A stretch of 64,000 nt of DNA from positions 248,001 to 312,000 of the forward strand of contig NZ_WTWY01000007.1 of assembly GCF_009870825.1 (NCBI RefSeq), in the 5' to 3' direction. The stretch comes from Paenibacillus sp. USDA918EY. Lineage in GTDB: Bacteria; Bacillota; Bacilli; Paenibacillales; Paenibacillaceae. The notes beneath the pieces were generated by a model. That model searched no databases, had not been told where the DNA came from, and saw only the letters and a program-made list of their open reading frames with translations. Positions 19,336 to 28,148 of the stretch are shown here, piece by piece. The translations under genes and the position numbers were made by a program. Position 1 is the first letter of the stretch. Every line of letters starts with the position of its first letter.

Positions 19336-19761
19336 TTATACCGCATTGGTCGATTCTTTGGACACAAACCGTTCGCAATATTCGATGATCTGGCTTCTGC
19401 GGACGATCCCGATAAAACGGTTCATGTCGTCCACGACCGGCACGAAGTTTTGCACTTTGGCCAGATTGATCAAATCCTCCATGTTGGCGTCGATCGACAC
19501 CGGCTTATTGTTCATTTTGAGCGGCACGTCCTTCAGCAAAAACTTGGACGCATTCTCGAAATTGATTTTTCCGCCCGAGTTTTTCATATGCCATAGCAGG
19601 TCGCCCTCGGTTACCGTCCCTGCGTAGATTCCGTCCTTACCCAGGATCGGCACCGCGGTGTACCTGTGGTATTCCATTTTTTCGAGCGTCTGCCTCAGCG
19701 TCGAGTCCGTCGTCACGGTCACGACTTCCTGTTTAGGCAGCAGAAAAAAAGCGATGTTCAT
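19336..19761 (-). CDS. CBS-pair domain protein
   Basis: This 141-residue soluble protein consists of two CBS motifs (about 8-60 and 75-130): TLRQTLEKMEYHRYTAVPIL and VQNFVPVVDDMNRFIGIVRR. It resembles stand-alone CBS proteins of Bacilli that bind adenine nucleotides, in some cases c-di-AMP. Which ligand it binds cannot be read from the sequence. The start follows GAGGAGGATAACCGAC. It stands alone between terminators and is the first gene of the region that separates yybS from rpsR. Confidence 0.85.
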   Translation of the reverse strand: MNIAFFLLPKQEVVTVTTDSTLRQTLEKMEYHRYTAVPILGKDGIYAGTVTEGDLLWHMKNSGGKINFENASKFLLKDVPLKMNNKPVSIDANMEDLINLAKVQNFVPVVDDMNRFIGIVRRSQIIEYCERFVSKESTNAV

Positions 19762-19842
19762 GTCGGTTATCCTCCTCTACCCTTCTTCCGGCTCCCCTCG
19801 TCTTCATACGGTTTTAACCCTGCGATTGTTTCAGGAGGACAC

Positions 19843-19871
19843 AAAATCAGCAGCCGCACCTGTGGCTGCCG
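19843..19871 (-). terminator. possible terminator of the LCP gene
   Basis: On the minus strand GGCAGCC-N8-GGCTGCT is followed by GATTTTG. The stem is good but the T-tract is short and interrupted. It lies about 75 bases after the LCP stop. Confidence 0.45.
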
Positions 19872-19944
19872 ATCTTATAAACAGTGGGTAAAAGTCCGTC
19901 TGCCGCATCTTATTTTGCGAGAGATCGCCGCGAAGCGGTGGTTC

Positions 19945-20952
19945 TCATTTTGCTGCGTCTTCTTCCGTATCGTTCGGCAGCATCAGCTGATCGGTAGGCG
20001 TGTCGGGATTCTCCCAGTTGTCAATGAGCGCCTTCGCTTTCTCCACGTCTTTCCGAATCGGCTTGTCGTAATAAATCCCGTCGATTTTCATGCCTTCGCC
20101 CATAATCGTATAGCTGGTAATCTGGGCCTCCGAACCGGTCAAAATTTGTTTGGCCAGATCGATAATGAACTTGGGCTGCATATCCGTCTGGAAGTTGTCG
20201 CCCATAATGTCGAGCAGCTCGGGAATTTTGGAGATCTGATTGAGATGCAGCATCCGGTTCGCCACCGCATCCAAAAATACCTGCTGCCGCTTCGTACGGT
20301 TAAAATCGCTATCCTCCCGGTAGCGCACGTAATTCAAAGCTTCCTCGCCGTCATAAATGGGCTTGTTGGCTTTAACGGTGAATTTCTCATGATCGCGGCC
20401 TTTGTTCACGATATCCTTCTGAATCGGCAGCTCAACCCCGCCAAGCGCGTTGACGGCATCCTTTAATCCTTGGAAATTGATCGTAGCATAATAGTCCACA
20501 TCGTGATTGAGGAACGCCTCGACGGTATCCTTCGACATCTGCTGTCCGCCGAATGCGTAGGCATGCGTGATCTTATCCTTTTTCCCCTTGCCGATAATCT
20601 CCGTGTAGGTATCCCTTGGAATGGAAATCAGCAGCACTTTGGAGTCTTTTGGGCGCACAACGGCATAAATCAGCGTATCGGAACGCGCAGGTTCGTCTTT
20701 ACGCTGGTCGGAGCCAAGGAGCAGAACCGAAAAAGGCTTGTTCTGATAAACCACCGGTTCGGCGGGTTTGGTCGGCCCATTGTCTTTGGACTCCAGCGGC
20801 TGATACGCTTTTTGAAGCGAGCTCTCCACCCGTTTCGAAAGAAACATGTCAAATGCCATAACCGCCAGCTGCTTGCGGAAAACGTAAGAGCTTCCTGCAA
20901 CCAGAAGAACGATTACGGCGATGGATATATATATTTTTGTTCTCTTTTTCAT
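19945..20952 (-). CDS. LCP (LytR-CpsA-Psr) family cell-wall polymer ligase
   Basis: This 335-residue type II membrane protein has a helix at about 7-25 and one extracellular LCP domain (about 72-230). LCP enzymes transfer wall teichoic acid or other anionic polymers from lipid carriers to peptidoglycan. Diagnostic parts are VLLLGSDQR, ARSDTLI, LLISIPRDTY, KITHAYAFGG, and the R-rich segment NYVRYREDSDFNRTKRQQ that binds the pyrophosphate. The start follows GAAGGAATCATTG. It is monocistronic and lies downstream of two tandem terminators of the first peptide-transport operon. Confidence 0.93.
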   Translation of the reverse strand: MKKRTKIYISIAVIVLLVAGSSYVFRKQLAVMAFDMFLSKRVESSLQKAYQPLESKDNGPTKPAEPVVYQNKPFSVLLLGSDQRKDEPARSDTLIYAVVRPKDSKVLLISIPRDTYTEIIGKGKKDKITHAYAFGGQQMSKDTVEAFLNHDVDYYATINFQGLKDAVNALGGVELPIQKDIVNKGRDHEKFTVKANKPIYDGEEALNYVRYREDSDFNRTKRQQVFLDAVANRMLHLNQISKIPELLDIMGDNFQTDMQPKFIIDLAKQILTGSEAQITSYTIMGEGMKIDGIYYDKPIRKDVEKAKALIDNWENPDTPTDQLMLPNDTEEDAAK

Positions 20953-21215
20953 TCAATGATTCCTTCTTCGATTAGAATAAAAGCGCTAACTCAAGCAAAA
21001 ACGGGAACCTTTCGCCTCCTTTCCTTATATAAACGGATCCCTGTTTCTTGACGCGTTTAATCAAAAGAAAAATCCGTTTAGGCAAAGATAAACGACATTA
21101 TCATTGTAAACGGTATTTTTATAAAAAGAAACCGCCGAACGGTGCCGATTTATGAAAAAAAGGTTCCTTTGCCGTTAAAAATGTACAGTTTTGCCGCGAT
21201 CATCCGCTCACATGA
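20953..21215. other. leader region of the LCP gene
   Basis: About 260 bases with no gene. It is AT-rich, and TATAAG near 21026 could be a -10 on the minus strand, without a good -35. No recognised RNA element was seen. Confidence 0.3.
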
Positions 21216-21245
21216 GAAAAAGGCCGCCGGATCGCTTCGGCAACC
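21216..21245 (-). terminator. second, tandem terminator after the first opp operon
   Basis: GGTTGCCG pairs with CGGCGGCC (two G-U pairs) around an 8-base loop, and TTTTTC follows on the minus strand. It lies about 55 bases beyond the stronger hairpin at 21301-21341. Confidence 0.6.
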
Positions 21246-21300
21246 TCTTGCCTGAGATAAATCTCTACTTATATAATATGGGGTTGTCTTTCCTTTATCA

Positions 21301-21341
21301 TAAAAACAGCCCTGCACCGGTTACCACCGGCACAAGGCTGC
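21301..21341 (-). terminator. terminator of the first oligopeptide-transport operon
   Basis: A long stem pairs CAGCCTTGTGCCGGT with ACCGGTGCAGGGCTG (one internal mismatch) with a GGTA-type loop, followed by TTTTTAT on the minus strand. Confidence 0.85.
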
Positions 21342-21426
21342 GTGCGAACATTTCGTTTTTAACTCAACGCTCAGGAGGACCCCAATCCTTCCTTAAAGAA
21401 TGTCTTGTCAGACATTGTGCGTTTGA

Positions 21427-22434
21427 TTACCGATTTAAGCTGCTGAGGTCGGAGCCGCCTTCGACGCCGATTGGGAAGTGGCACGCCACCTCGCGGCCCG
21501 GCTTCACTTCTTGAAGTTTCGGTTCTACCTGGCTGCATTTTTCCTGCGCAAACGGACAGCGGGTATGGAAACGGCAGCCTGACGGCGGGTTAGCCGGCGA
21601 TGGCACGTCGCCCTGCAGCACGATCCGGCTGCGTTTTTTCGTTGGCGACGGCTTTGGAATGGCCGACAGCAGCGCAGCCGTGTACGGATGCAAAGGCTCG
21701 GCGTACAAGCTTTCCGTTTCGCCGACTTCAACCATTTTACCTAAATACATGACGCCGACGCGGTCGGAAATGTGGCGAACGACGTTCAAGCCGTGCGCGA
21801 TAAACAGGAAGGTTAGTCCCATTTCCTTCTGCAGCTTCATAAGCAGGTTGATCACCTGCGATTGCACCGACACGTCGAGGGCGGATACCGCTTCGTCCGC
21901 AACGATAAATTTCGGCTTGAGCGCGATGGCCCGGGCAATCCCGATCCGCTGGCGCTGACCGCCGGAAAATTCATGCGGGTAACGGTTGCGGCGCGTTGGA
22001 TCCAGACCGACCATTTCCATCAGTTCCACGACGCGCGCATCGATTTCTTTGGCGGACATTTTCGTATGAATCTTCAATGGCTCGCCGATGACGTCCTTGA
22101 CAAGGAAACGAGGATTCAGCGATCCGAACGGATCCTGGAAAATAATCTGCATTTCTTCGCGCATTTTGTTCAGCTCGCGGTTGCTCAACGCATGAACGTC
22201 CCGGCCGTTGATTTTCACGGAGCCTTCGGTCGCGCTTTGCAAGCGTAGAATAACCCGTCCGAGCGTCGATTTGCCGCAGCCGGATTCGCCTACGAGACCG
22301 AAAGTTTCGCCTTCGCGGATCGTAAGCGATACGTCGTCCACCGCTTTGACGTTGCCAACGACCCGGTTCAGCAGCCCTTTATGGATCGGGAAATATTTTT
22401 TGACGTTGTTGACTTCCACCAAATTTTTAGCCAT
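21427..22434 (-). CDS. oligopeptide/dipeptide ABC transporter ATPase (OppF/DppF type), copy 1
   Basis: This 335-residue ATPase is one of two that power a peptide importer. Walker A is GESGCGKST (about 50-58), the signature [12 protein letters not shown], Walker [14 protein letters not shown] and the H-loop LFIAHGLN. The C-terminal oligopeptide-transporter extension has the cysteine-containing GCRFHTRCP and a further CSQ, typical of OppF. It overlaps the start of the OppD-type gene by eight bases and is the last gene of the operon. An equivalent gene with the same layout is at 28149-29114. The peptide specificity cannot be deduced. Confidence 0.95.
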   Translation of the reverse strand: MAKNLVEVNNVKKYFPIHKGLLNRVVGNVKAVDDVSLTIREGETFGLVGESGCGKSTLGRVILRLQSATEGSVKINGRDVHALSNRELNKMREEMQIIFQDPFGSLNPRFLVKDVIGEPLKIHTKMSAKEIDARVVELMEMVGLDPTRRNRYPHEFSGGQRQRIGIARAIALKPKFIVADEAVSALDVSVQSQVINLLMKLQKEMGLTFLFIAHGLNVVRHISDRVGVMYLGKMVEVGETESLYAEPLHPYTAALLSAIPKPSPTKKRSRIVLQGDVPSPANPPSGCRFHTRCPFAQEKCSQVEPKLQEVKPGREVACHFPIGVEGGSDLSSLNR

Positions 22435-23446
22435 GGATGTTTTCCCCTTTCCCGGCTACCGCTGCTTTGCCTTTTTCTTCGAACAGCCAGCATTTTGCGT
22501 AATGCTCGTCACCGACTTGGATGTCTCCAGGCTCGACTTGGCGGCATTTGTCCATAACATGCGGACAGCGCGGATTAAACCGGCAGCCTTGCGGAAGGTT
22601 GCCCAGCGCCGGAATCGTACCTTTGATGGTGTACAATTCGCCTCCACGTTGGCCTTCGAATCCCGGAATGGATTGCAGGAGACCCACTGTGTACGGATGG
22701 GAAGGATTCGAGAAAATTTCCTCTACCGTTCCCTGCTCTACGATCGCACCTGCATACATGACCGCGATATGGTCGGCCATTTCGGCAGCCACGCCCATAT
22801 CATGGGTAATGAGCAGAATCGACGTGCCGAGTTTTTCTTTCAAATCTTGCAGCAAATCCAAAATTTGCGCCTGTACCGTTACGTCGAGGGCGGTCGTCGG
22901 TTCGTCGGCGATCAGAAGCTCCGGTTTGGAGGCCAGGGCGATCGCGATGACGACGCGCTGACACATCCCGCCGGAAAGCTGGTTCGGATACTGCTTGGCG
23001 CGGATTTCCGGCGAAGGAATGCCGACCATTCTCAGCAGCTCGATGGCTTCTTTCCAAGCTTCGTCCTTGGATTTATTTTGGTGAAGGCGCAGGCTTTCGG
23101 CGATTTGCTCGCCGACGTTTAACACCGGATTCAGCGCCGACATCGGATCCTGGAATATCATCGAGATTTTGTTCCCGCGGATATTTCTCAGTTCCTCTTG
23201 CTTTTTCTTTGCCAGGTCTTCGCCCTTAAAATTGATGTTGCCTTCAAGGATGACGCCGTTGGCATAATCGATCAAACGCATAATCGACATCGAGGTGACG
23301 CTTTTGCCGCTGCCGGACTCGCCGACGAGACAAAGCGTCTTCCCTTTTTCGATCGTCAAAGAGATGCGGTCCGTTGCTTTGACTAAACCTTTTTCCGTTA
23401 AAAAGCCAGTGGTCAGATTCCGGACTTCGAGAAGTTTTTCCGCCAT
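22427..23446 (-). CDS. oligopeptide/dipeptide ABC transporter ATPase (OppD/DppD type), copy 1
   Basis: This 339-residue partner ATPase has Walker [10 protein letters not shown], signature LSGGMCQRV (Cys replaces the usual Arg after the motif), Walker [13 protein letters not shown] and H-loop LLITHDMG. The C-terminal region has four cysteines (in [13 protein letters not shown] and YAKC) of the kind reported to hold an iron-sulfur cluster in OppD proteins. It starts 34 bases inside the 3' end of the permease gene, with GGAGGTTAGCAAA before the ATG, which indicates tight translational coupling. Confidence 0.95.
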   Translation of the reverse strand: MAEKLLEVRNLTTGFLTEKGLVKATDRISLTIEKGKTLCLVGESGSGKSVTSMSIMRLIDYANGVILEGNINFKGEDLAKKKQEELRNIRGNKISMIFQDPMSALNPVLNVGEQIAESLRLHQNKSKDEAWKEAIELLRMVGIPSPEIRAKQYPNQLSGGMCQRVVIAIALASKPELLIADEPTTALDVTVQAQILDLLQDLKEKLGTSILLITHDMGVAAEMADHIAVMYAGAIVEQGTVEEIFSNPSHPYTVGLLQSIPGFEGQRGGELYTIKGTIPALGNLPQGCRFNPRCPHVMDKCRQVEPGDIQVGDEHYAKCWLFEEKGKAAVAGKGENIHG

Positions 23447-24399
23447 TTTGCTAACCTCCTCCGGGATTTTTTCTGTCTTGGATCAAGGGCGTCACGGATC
23501 CCGTCTCCAATGAAGTTAACGGCCAGCACGACAATCAGGATACACAGACCCGGATACACCGCCAGCATCGGATTGATCAGCATGAATTCCTGCGAATTGC
23601 TCAGCATAATCCCCCAGCTTGTTTGCGGCATTTGGATGCCGAGGCCCAAATATGACAAACCGGATTCGGACAAGATGGCACCGCCGACCATCAGCGTGGC
23701 GTTAACGATAATCGGGAAGCTTGCATTGCGCAGCAAATGCCGGAAAATGATGCCCCAGCTGGAAACCCCGGTGGCTCTGGCCGCTTCGACATACTGCATT
23801 TCGCGCAGCTGCAGGAATTGTCCCCGCACGAGGCGGGCAACCCCGGTCCAGCTTGTCAGCGCCAATATTAATATGAGGTAAAGCATTTTCGTTCCGAAAA
23901 TAGCCATAACCAAGATGTTGATGAACAAGCCCGGCAGCGAGATCATGACGTCGATCAGACGCATGAAAATCGTGTCGACCCAACCGCCGAAATAACCGGA
24001 AATCGCGCCGATGAGCGAGCCCAGAAATACAGCGATAACAGCTACGGAAAAACCAACCATAAGCGAGATGCGGCTGCTGTATACGAGACGGGAAAAAATA
24101 TCCCGGCCCAGCTCGTCCGTTCCAAGCAAATGCTTGCCCGATCCCGGCTTCAAGTTGGAGTTCATCATGTCGACTTTCGCCGGATCAAACGGGGCGACAT
24201 GTTTTGCAAAAATGGCAACAAGGACAAAAATCAGCAAGACGACAAGACCGGTCATTGCATATGGGTTATGCGAAAATTTTTGCCACACGAGCTTCCACGG
24301 CCCTGGGGGTCTTTTAGCGGGAGGAAGCGGTGCGTTTTCCGGTGCCATCGGGTCTGCCGGCTGTACGTTCGGAGCGGTTGCGGCATTCATGTCGCTCAT
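23413..24399 (-). CDS. peptide ABC transporter permease (OppC/DppC type), copy 1
   Basis: This 328-residue inner-membrane permease has a proline-rich cytoplasmic N-terminus (about 10-30) and six membrane helices. The binding-protein-dependent transport motif reads EAARATGVSSWGIIFRHLLRN (EAA loop), which contacts the ATPases. The N-terminal OppC region ends in HLLGTDELGRDIFSRLVY, a hallmark of the subfamily. It pairs with the permease at 24399-25367; the stop of that gene and the start of this one share one base. Confidence 0.95.
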   Translation of the reverse strand: MSDMNAATAPNVQPADPMAPENAPLPPAKRPPGPWKLVWQKFSHNPYAMTGLVVLLIFVLVAIFAKHVAPFDPAKVDMMNSNLKPGSGKHLLGTDELGRDIFSRLVYSSRISLMVGFSVAVIAVFLGSLIGAISGYFGGWVDTIFMRLIDVMISLPGLFINILVMAIFGTKMLYLILILALTSWTGVARLVRGQFLQLREMQYVEAARATGVSSWGIIFRHLLRNASFPIIVNATLMVGGAILSESGLSYLGLGIQMPQTSWGIMLSNSQEFMLINPMLAVYPGLCILIVVLAVNFIGDGIRDALDPRQKKSRRRLAKWRKNFSKSGI

Positions 24400-25367
24400 T
24401 AAGCTTTTCCTCCTTTGCGTCCGATTTGAACTCGTGGGTCTACCAATTTATAAAGAATATCAGCTATCAGGTTGCCAAGCACAACCGCCACGGCGGTAAT
24501 CATCGTAATGGCCATCAGTACCGAATATTCGCGGGACCTTGCCATATCGACGAACAAACGCCCCATCCCCGGCCAGTTAAATACGTTTTCCGTGAGGGCG
24601 GCCCCCGCGACGAGGTTTGCCAGGTCCATACCTAATACTGTAATGATCGGAATTAGTGCATTGCGGAGCGCATGACGGAAAATAACTTTACGTTCAGGAA
24701 CACCCTTCGCGCGAGCGGTACGGATATAATCCTGCTCCAATACCTCCAGCATGCTTGAACGGGAGTATTTGACATAACCGGCCAAATTGACGAGAACCAG
24801 CACGGTTGAAGGCAAAATCAAGTGCATAAACAGGTTGCCGATATTCCCTTGCTTATCCATCGAGTACATATCCGAAAGCGGCAACCAATCCAATTTCAGC
24901 GAGAAAAACTCCTGCAAAATGATACCGAACCAGAAGGTTGGCATCGCAAAGCCGATATAAGTGACGAAGTTGGCCGTCTGGTCAGACAAGCCGTATTCGC
25001 GGGTACTGTTATAAATCCCCCACGGAATGGCGATGATCAAACTTAAAACCCAGGAAAAAGACATCAATACAAGCGTGTTTTTTACTGCAGGCCAAATCAC
25101 GTCGCCAACAGGAACATTGTTTTTAAACGTATATCCCATATCGCCTTTTAACATGTTTTTTAGCCAAATAACGTATTGCGTAGGCACTGGTTTGTCCAGA
25201 CCCAGATTATGCTTTTGAATCGCTGCGGTCTCAGGCGAAAGTCCTGGTGAAATCATCATTTGGGTTGGACCGCCCGGTGCAGCATGCATCAAGCCAAATG
25301 CAGCCACCGAAACCAAAAACAATACCAATATGGATTGCAGCAAGCGGCGGATGAGATATTCAGTCAT
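24399..25367 (-). CDS. peptide ABC transporter permease (OppB/DppB type), copy 1
   Basis: This 322-residue permease begins MTEYLIRRLLQSILVLF, the standard first helix of DppB/OppB, followed by PGGPTQMM and a central transport domain with the EAA-like loop RTARAKGVPERKVIFRHALRN. About six membrane helices are seen. The start at 25367 is supported by TTAGGAGGATCAATT just upstream; the frame is open to 25406 but overlaps the intercistronic hairpin region. It is the first permease gene after the binding-protein gene, from which a terminator-like hairpin separates it. Confidence 0.95.
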   Translation of the reverse strand: MTEYLIRRLLQSILVLFLVSVAAFGLMHAAPGGPTQMMISPGLSPETAAIQKHNLGLDKPVPTQYVIWLKNMLKGDMGYTFKNNVPVGDVIWPAVKNTLVLMSFSWVLSLIIAIPWGIYNSTREYGLSDQTANFVTYIGFAMPTFWFGIILQEFFSLKLDWLPLSDMYSMDKQGNIGNLFMHLILPSTVLVLVNLAGYVKYSRSSMLEVLEQDYIRTARAKGVPERKVIFRHALRNALIPIITVLGMDLANLVAGAALTENVFNWPGMGRLFVDMARSREYSVLMAITMITAVAVVLGNLIADILYKLVDPRVQIGRKGGKA

Positions 25368-25420
25368 AATTGATCCTCCTAAAATTAAACGTACGCGACA
25401 CCGCAACCATCCGAAAACGC

Positions 25421-25453
25421 AAAAAAGGGCGAGGGGAAGAAGTCTCCCCCTCT
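25421..25453 (-). terminator. attenuator between binding protein and permeases, copy 1
   Basis: On the minus strand GAGGGGGA-N7-TCCCCTC is followed by GCCC and a T6 run. It sits in the gap after the binding-protein stop and would let only part of the transcripts continue into the permease and ATPase genes. Confidence 0.75.
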
Positions 25454-25487
25454 AGCACGTTTGCGCCCCTAAATTGTGATGCATTTA

Positions 25488-27227
25488 TTATTTTGCGTCG
25501 TCGATCCACCAGTTGATTGCGTGGAAGAAGTAGCCGTAAGCAAGCGTTGCTTCTGGTTTGTCTTCTTCTGCAAATTTAATCTTCTTGGACATTGCTGTTG
25601 GTGCACCATATTGGTACATAAAGATGTAAGGCAGGTCAGTCGACAGGATTTTCGCAGCTTCTTTGTAGATTTCGGCACGTTTTGCTTGATCTACAGTCGA
25701 AGTACCTTGCTGCCAGATCTTGTCAAGTTCTGGGTTGTTGTACCATACGTTGTTTTGGCCGGTTGGCGGCGTGAACTTGGAACCGAAGATCGTTTCTTGG
25801 TCCGGATCCGGATTGTTCAAGGACCAGCCGATCAGAACGGCTTCGAATTTACCAGGGTTCAGGTTTTGGTCAACCCATGCGGAGAAGTCGAGCGCTTTAG
25901 GCTTCACTTCAATGCCTACGTCCGCCAGGTTTTGTTGGATTACCGTTGCTACGCCTTCACGACGGCTGTTGCCGGCGTTGTATTGCAGTTCGAAGGAGAA
26001 GCGATGTCCGTCTTTCTCGAGAATGCCGTCTTTGCCAGGCTTCCATCCGTCTTCAGCAAGCAATTGTTTTGCTTTTTCAGGATTGTAGTCATAGTGGGTA
26101 GCGGCTTCTTTTGGATCTGCCCAAGAACCTGGAAGGAACGGTGCATCCATAATCGAACCGATGCCTTTCAGAACGTTGTCGATCATGCCCTGACGGTTGA
26201 GGGCGTACGCAATCGCTTGTCTTGTTTTAGGGCTGGACCAAGGAACATACTTATCCTTGAAGTTGTCGGCTTTGTGGTTCAGGCCGATATATTCGTATTG
26301 AGGACCCGGAGTCGGATCGACAGACAGGTTGTCTTTGCCTTTCAGCACTTCCAGCTGAGTTACAGGAACGCCGTTCGCCAGGTCGATGTCGCCTTTGATG
26401 AGGGCTTGGACTTCCGTGTTTTGGTCAGCATAGATTTTGTATACGACTTTTTGGATGTGAGGTTTAGGACCCCAGTAATCCGGATTCGATTCAAAGGTCA
26501 AATATTCTTTTTGCTTCCACTCCGTCCATTTCCAAGGGCCGCTTGTAACGGTTTTGGCAGGATCGGTACCGTATACGTACTTTTGCATTTCTTCCGGCTT
26601 CACGTCTTTCAGGACGTGCTGTGGAACGATTTCCATGGCAAGTACGTATTGGAATGGAGCATATACTTCTTTCAGCGTAACTTTAAACGTATGTTCGTCA
26701 ACTTTTTCGACTTTGCTCACTTTGTCGAATCCTGTGATTCCGGGAGCACCCGCTTTAGGGTTACGAACGGTTTCGATCGTAAACACGGCGTCGTCGGCCG
26801 TGATTGGCTGTCCGTCGCTCCATTTCGCATTGTCTTTCAGTTTGACGGTGTATTCTAAGCCGTTTTCGGAAATCGTCATCGGCTCAGCTGCCAAGGACCA
26901 AGGCTCAACAGCCACTTTACCGGAACGGTCGATGTCGAACATTTTGGCGAACAAAAATTGCTCTGCGTCACCCGAAGCCGTGTCCTGCACGTAGATCGGG
27001 TTCACGCTTACGATGTCGGATGTGCTTCCGAAAGTCAGCGTGCCGCCGTCTTTGGGTTCACCAGTCGCCGGTTCTTCTTTTTTGTCACCTTCGCTCTTTG
27101 CCGGCTCTTCTTTTTTCGGCTCGTCTTTAGGCGTTTCTGCAGTTTTGGAATCGCCGCAGCCTACGAACAGAGCACTGACAACAGACAATGATACCAATAA
27201 GGACAACCATTTTTTCTTACTTGCCAT
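25488..27227 (-). CDS. peptide-binding lipoprotein (SBP family 5), copy 1
   Basis: This 579-residue extracellular substrate-binding protein has a signal peptide with lipobox LFVGC (Cys about 24), where a lipid anchor is attached. A charged Glu/Lys/Pro linker (about 28-58) follows, then a family 5 solute-binding domain starting GGTLTFGSTSDIVSVNP. Typical features include YTVKLKDNAKWSDGQPITADD, the helix RQAIAYALNRQGMID, and a C-terminal ALAYGYFFHAINWW-like end. It delivers oligopeptides (or nickel/opine-type ligands in relatives) to the permeases encoded downstream. It is transcribed from the promoter at 27665-27693 with an unusually long leader of about 430 bases. Confidence 0.95.
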   Translation of the reverse strand: MASKKKWLSLLVSLSVVSALFVGCGDSKTAETPKDEPKKEEPAKSEGDKKEEPATGEPKDGGTLTFGSTSDIVSVNPIYVQDTASGDAEQFLFAKMFDIDRSGKVAVEPWSLAAEPMTISENGLEYTVKLKDNAKWSDGQPITADDAVFTIETVRNPKAGAPGITGFDKVSKVEKVDEHTFKVTLKEVYAPFQYVLAMEIVPQHVLKDVKPEEMQKYVYGTDPAKTVTSGPWKWTEWKQKEYLTFESNPDYWGPKPHIQKVVYKIYADQNTEVQALIKGDIDLANGVPVTQLEVLKGKDNLSVDPTPGPQYEYIGLNHKADNFKDKYVPWSSPKTRQAIAYALNRQGMIDNVLKGIGSIMDAPFLPGSWADPKEAATHYDYNPEKAKQLLAEDGWKPGKDGILEKDGHRFSFELQYNAGNSRREGVATVIQQNLADVGIEVKPKALDFSAWVDQNLNPGKFEAVLIGWSLNNPDPDQETIFGSKFTPPTGQNNVWYNNPELDKIWQQGTSTVDQAKRAEIYKEAAKILSTDLPYIFMYQYGAPTAMSKKIKFAEEDKPEATLAYGYFFHAINWWIDDAK

Positions 27228-27568
27228 ACTTTATCCTCCCCTTTGAAAATAAAATGATGGATACCAGCATTTGCTGCATGGAACATCCCAAAGACCTGGC
27301 TAATAGTTCAAACGAAGCTTGTCCGTCTGGCTATTAGGGACTTTTACACCTGTGTTGAATTCGTTCTACTGCCCCGAATTACGCCTAGGCATTTCCCCCT
27401 CTAGTGTTAAACGAAAGTAAAGACCAGGGTGACGGCAACAGGTGAAGCAATATATTAAAAAATTAATATATCCAAATGTTAGGAGATTACGGCGCCGAAT
27501 CCTTCGCCCGAAAAAACGCTGAAAATGTGAACAACTCGGACAAAATTACGGATACCTAATAACGCAAT
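27228..27568 (-). other. 5' leader of the first oligopeptide operon
   Basis: This non-coding leader contains two near-identical direct copies, CTGGCTAATAG (27296-27306) and CTGGCTATTAG (27327-27337), which can also pair with each other. A small hairpin CCAGCA-N6-TGCATGG lies near the gene, and the AT-rich inverted repeat ATATATTAA-N4-TTAATATAT is at 27450-27471. No known riboswitch was recognised. The leader could regulate translation or simply stabilise the mRNA. Confidence 0.4.
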
Positions 27569-27600
27569 AAAGCATTAATGCTTTAAATGACCATCGGTCA
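27569..27600 (-). promoter_or_regulatory. paired palindromes downstream of promoter, copy 1 (putative operator)
   Basis: The perfect 16-bp palindrome AAAGCATTAATGCTTT (27569-27584) and the dyad TGACC-N3-GGTCA (27588-27600) lie side by side about 60-90 bases downstream of the predicted transcription start. The same pair with the same spacing occurs before the second opp operon (34027-34058), which is why I read it as a binding site for a shared regulator. Confidence 0.6.
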
Positions 27601-27664
27601 ATTGAAAACGGCAAAAAGGATGTCGATTCGCGCTGGGTAAAACTTCCTACATAAATTTAATGTA

Positions 27665-27693
27665 ATGATACGTGTAAATTAAACTCACGTCAA
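27665..27693 (-). promoter_or_regulatory. sigma-A promoter of the first oligopeptide operon
   Basis: TTGACG (27688-27693) and TATCAT (27665-27670) with a 17-base spacer on the minus strand. The spacer end and -10 region (ACGTATCATTACATTAAATT) are shared with the promoter at 34126-34154. Confidence 0.75.
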
Positions 27694-28099
27694 CATTTTT
27701 TTAGGCACATTGAATTAATTTTTTTAATGACGCAAAACAAGCGGTATAAAGGTTTTCTCGTGAAAATTGAACCCATTTCTTTTCGAATTTTAATGTTAAA
27801 GAGCAGAGGATGCCTGAGTAAGAAATGGTATATTCGGAAGTGACAAAAAAATTGAATTCGCTTACAACGATTGGACGACATCCCGTCTGTCAGGTTACCT
27901 AACATGAGGAATATCCAATATAATACGATCAAATTTACTGGAAAGAGATACATCTGTCAATGGCAGGATTATCCTTTAATTCATGTAAATGTAATCATTT
28001 ACATTCGGATATTTTCTTGGAGTTTACAAAGTTTAATAAACGCTACCCTAATCTATTTTACATGAACGGCCATTTTCCTGCTTTTTCCTAAAAATACCT
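27694..28099. other. gap between the two opp operons
   Basis: About 400 AT-rich bases. No gene is supported; a minus-strand frame at 27690-27953 overlaps the promoter and lacks a binding site. A TTTTC-N4-GAAAA dyad near 27752-27767 lies upstream of the promoter and could be a regulator site. Confidence 0.35.
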
Positions 28100-28142
28100 A
28101 AAAAAATACCGAGCCTTTTCTTGTGAGGAAAAGACTCGGTAC
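28100..28142 (-). terminator. terminator of the second oligopeptide-transport operon
   Basis: TACCGAGTCTTTTC pairs with GAAAAGGCTCGGTA around a short loop, and a run of T follows on the minus strand. It lies immediately after the last ATPase gene. Confidence 0.9.
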
Positions 28143-28148
28143 GCCGTA

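Noticed and set aside
27752..27767. CodY box upstream of the first opp promoter
   Set aside because: The dyad TTTTC-N4-GAAAA has arms like a CodY site, but the spacing differs from the AATTTTCWGAAAATT consensus by about three bases.
27690..27953. 87-codon minus-strand frame between the two opp operons
   Set aside because: It overlaps the first operon promoter, has no ribosome-binding site and its composition looks random.
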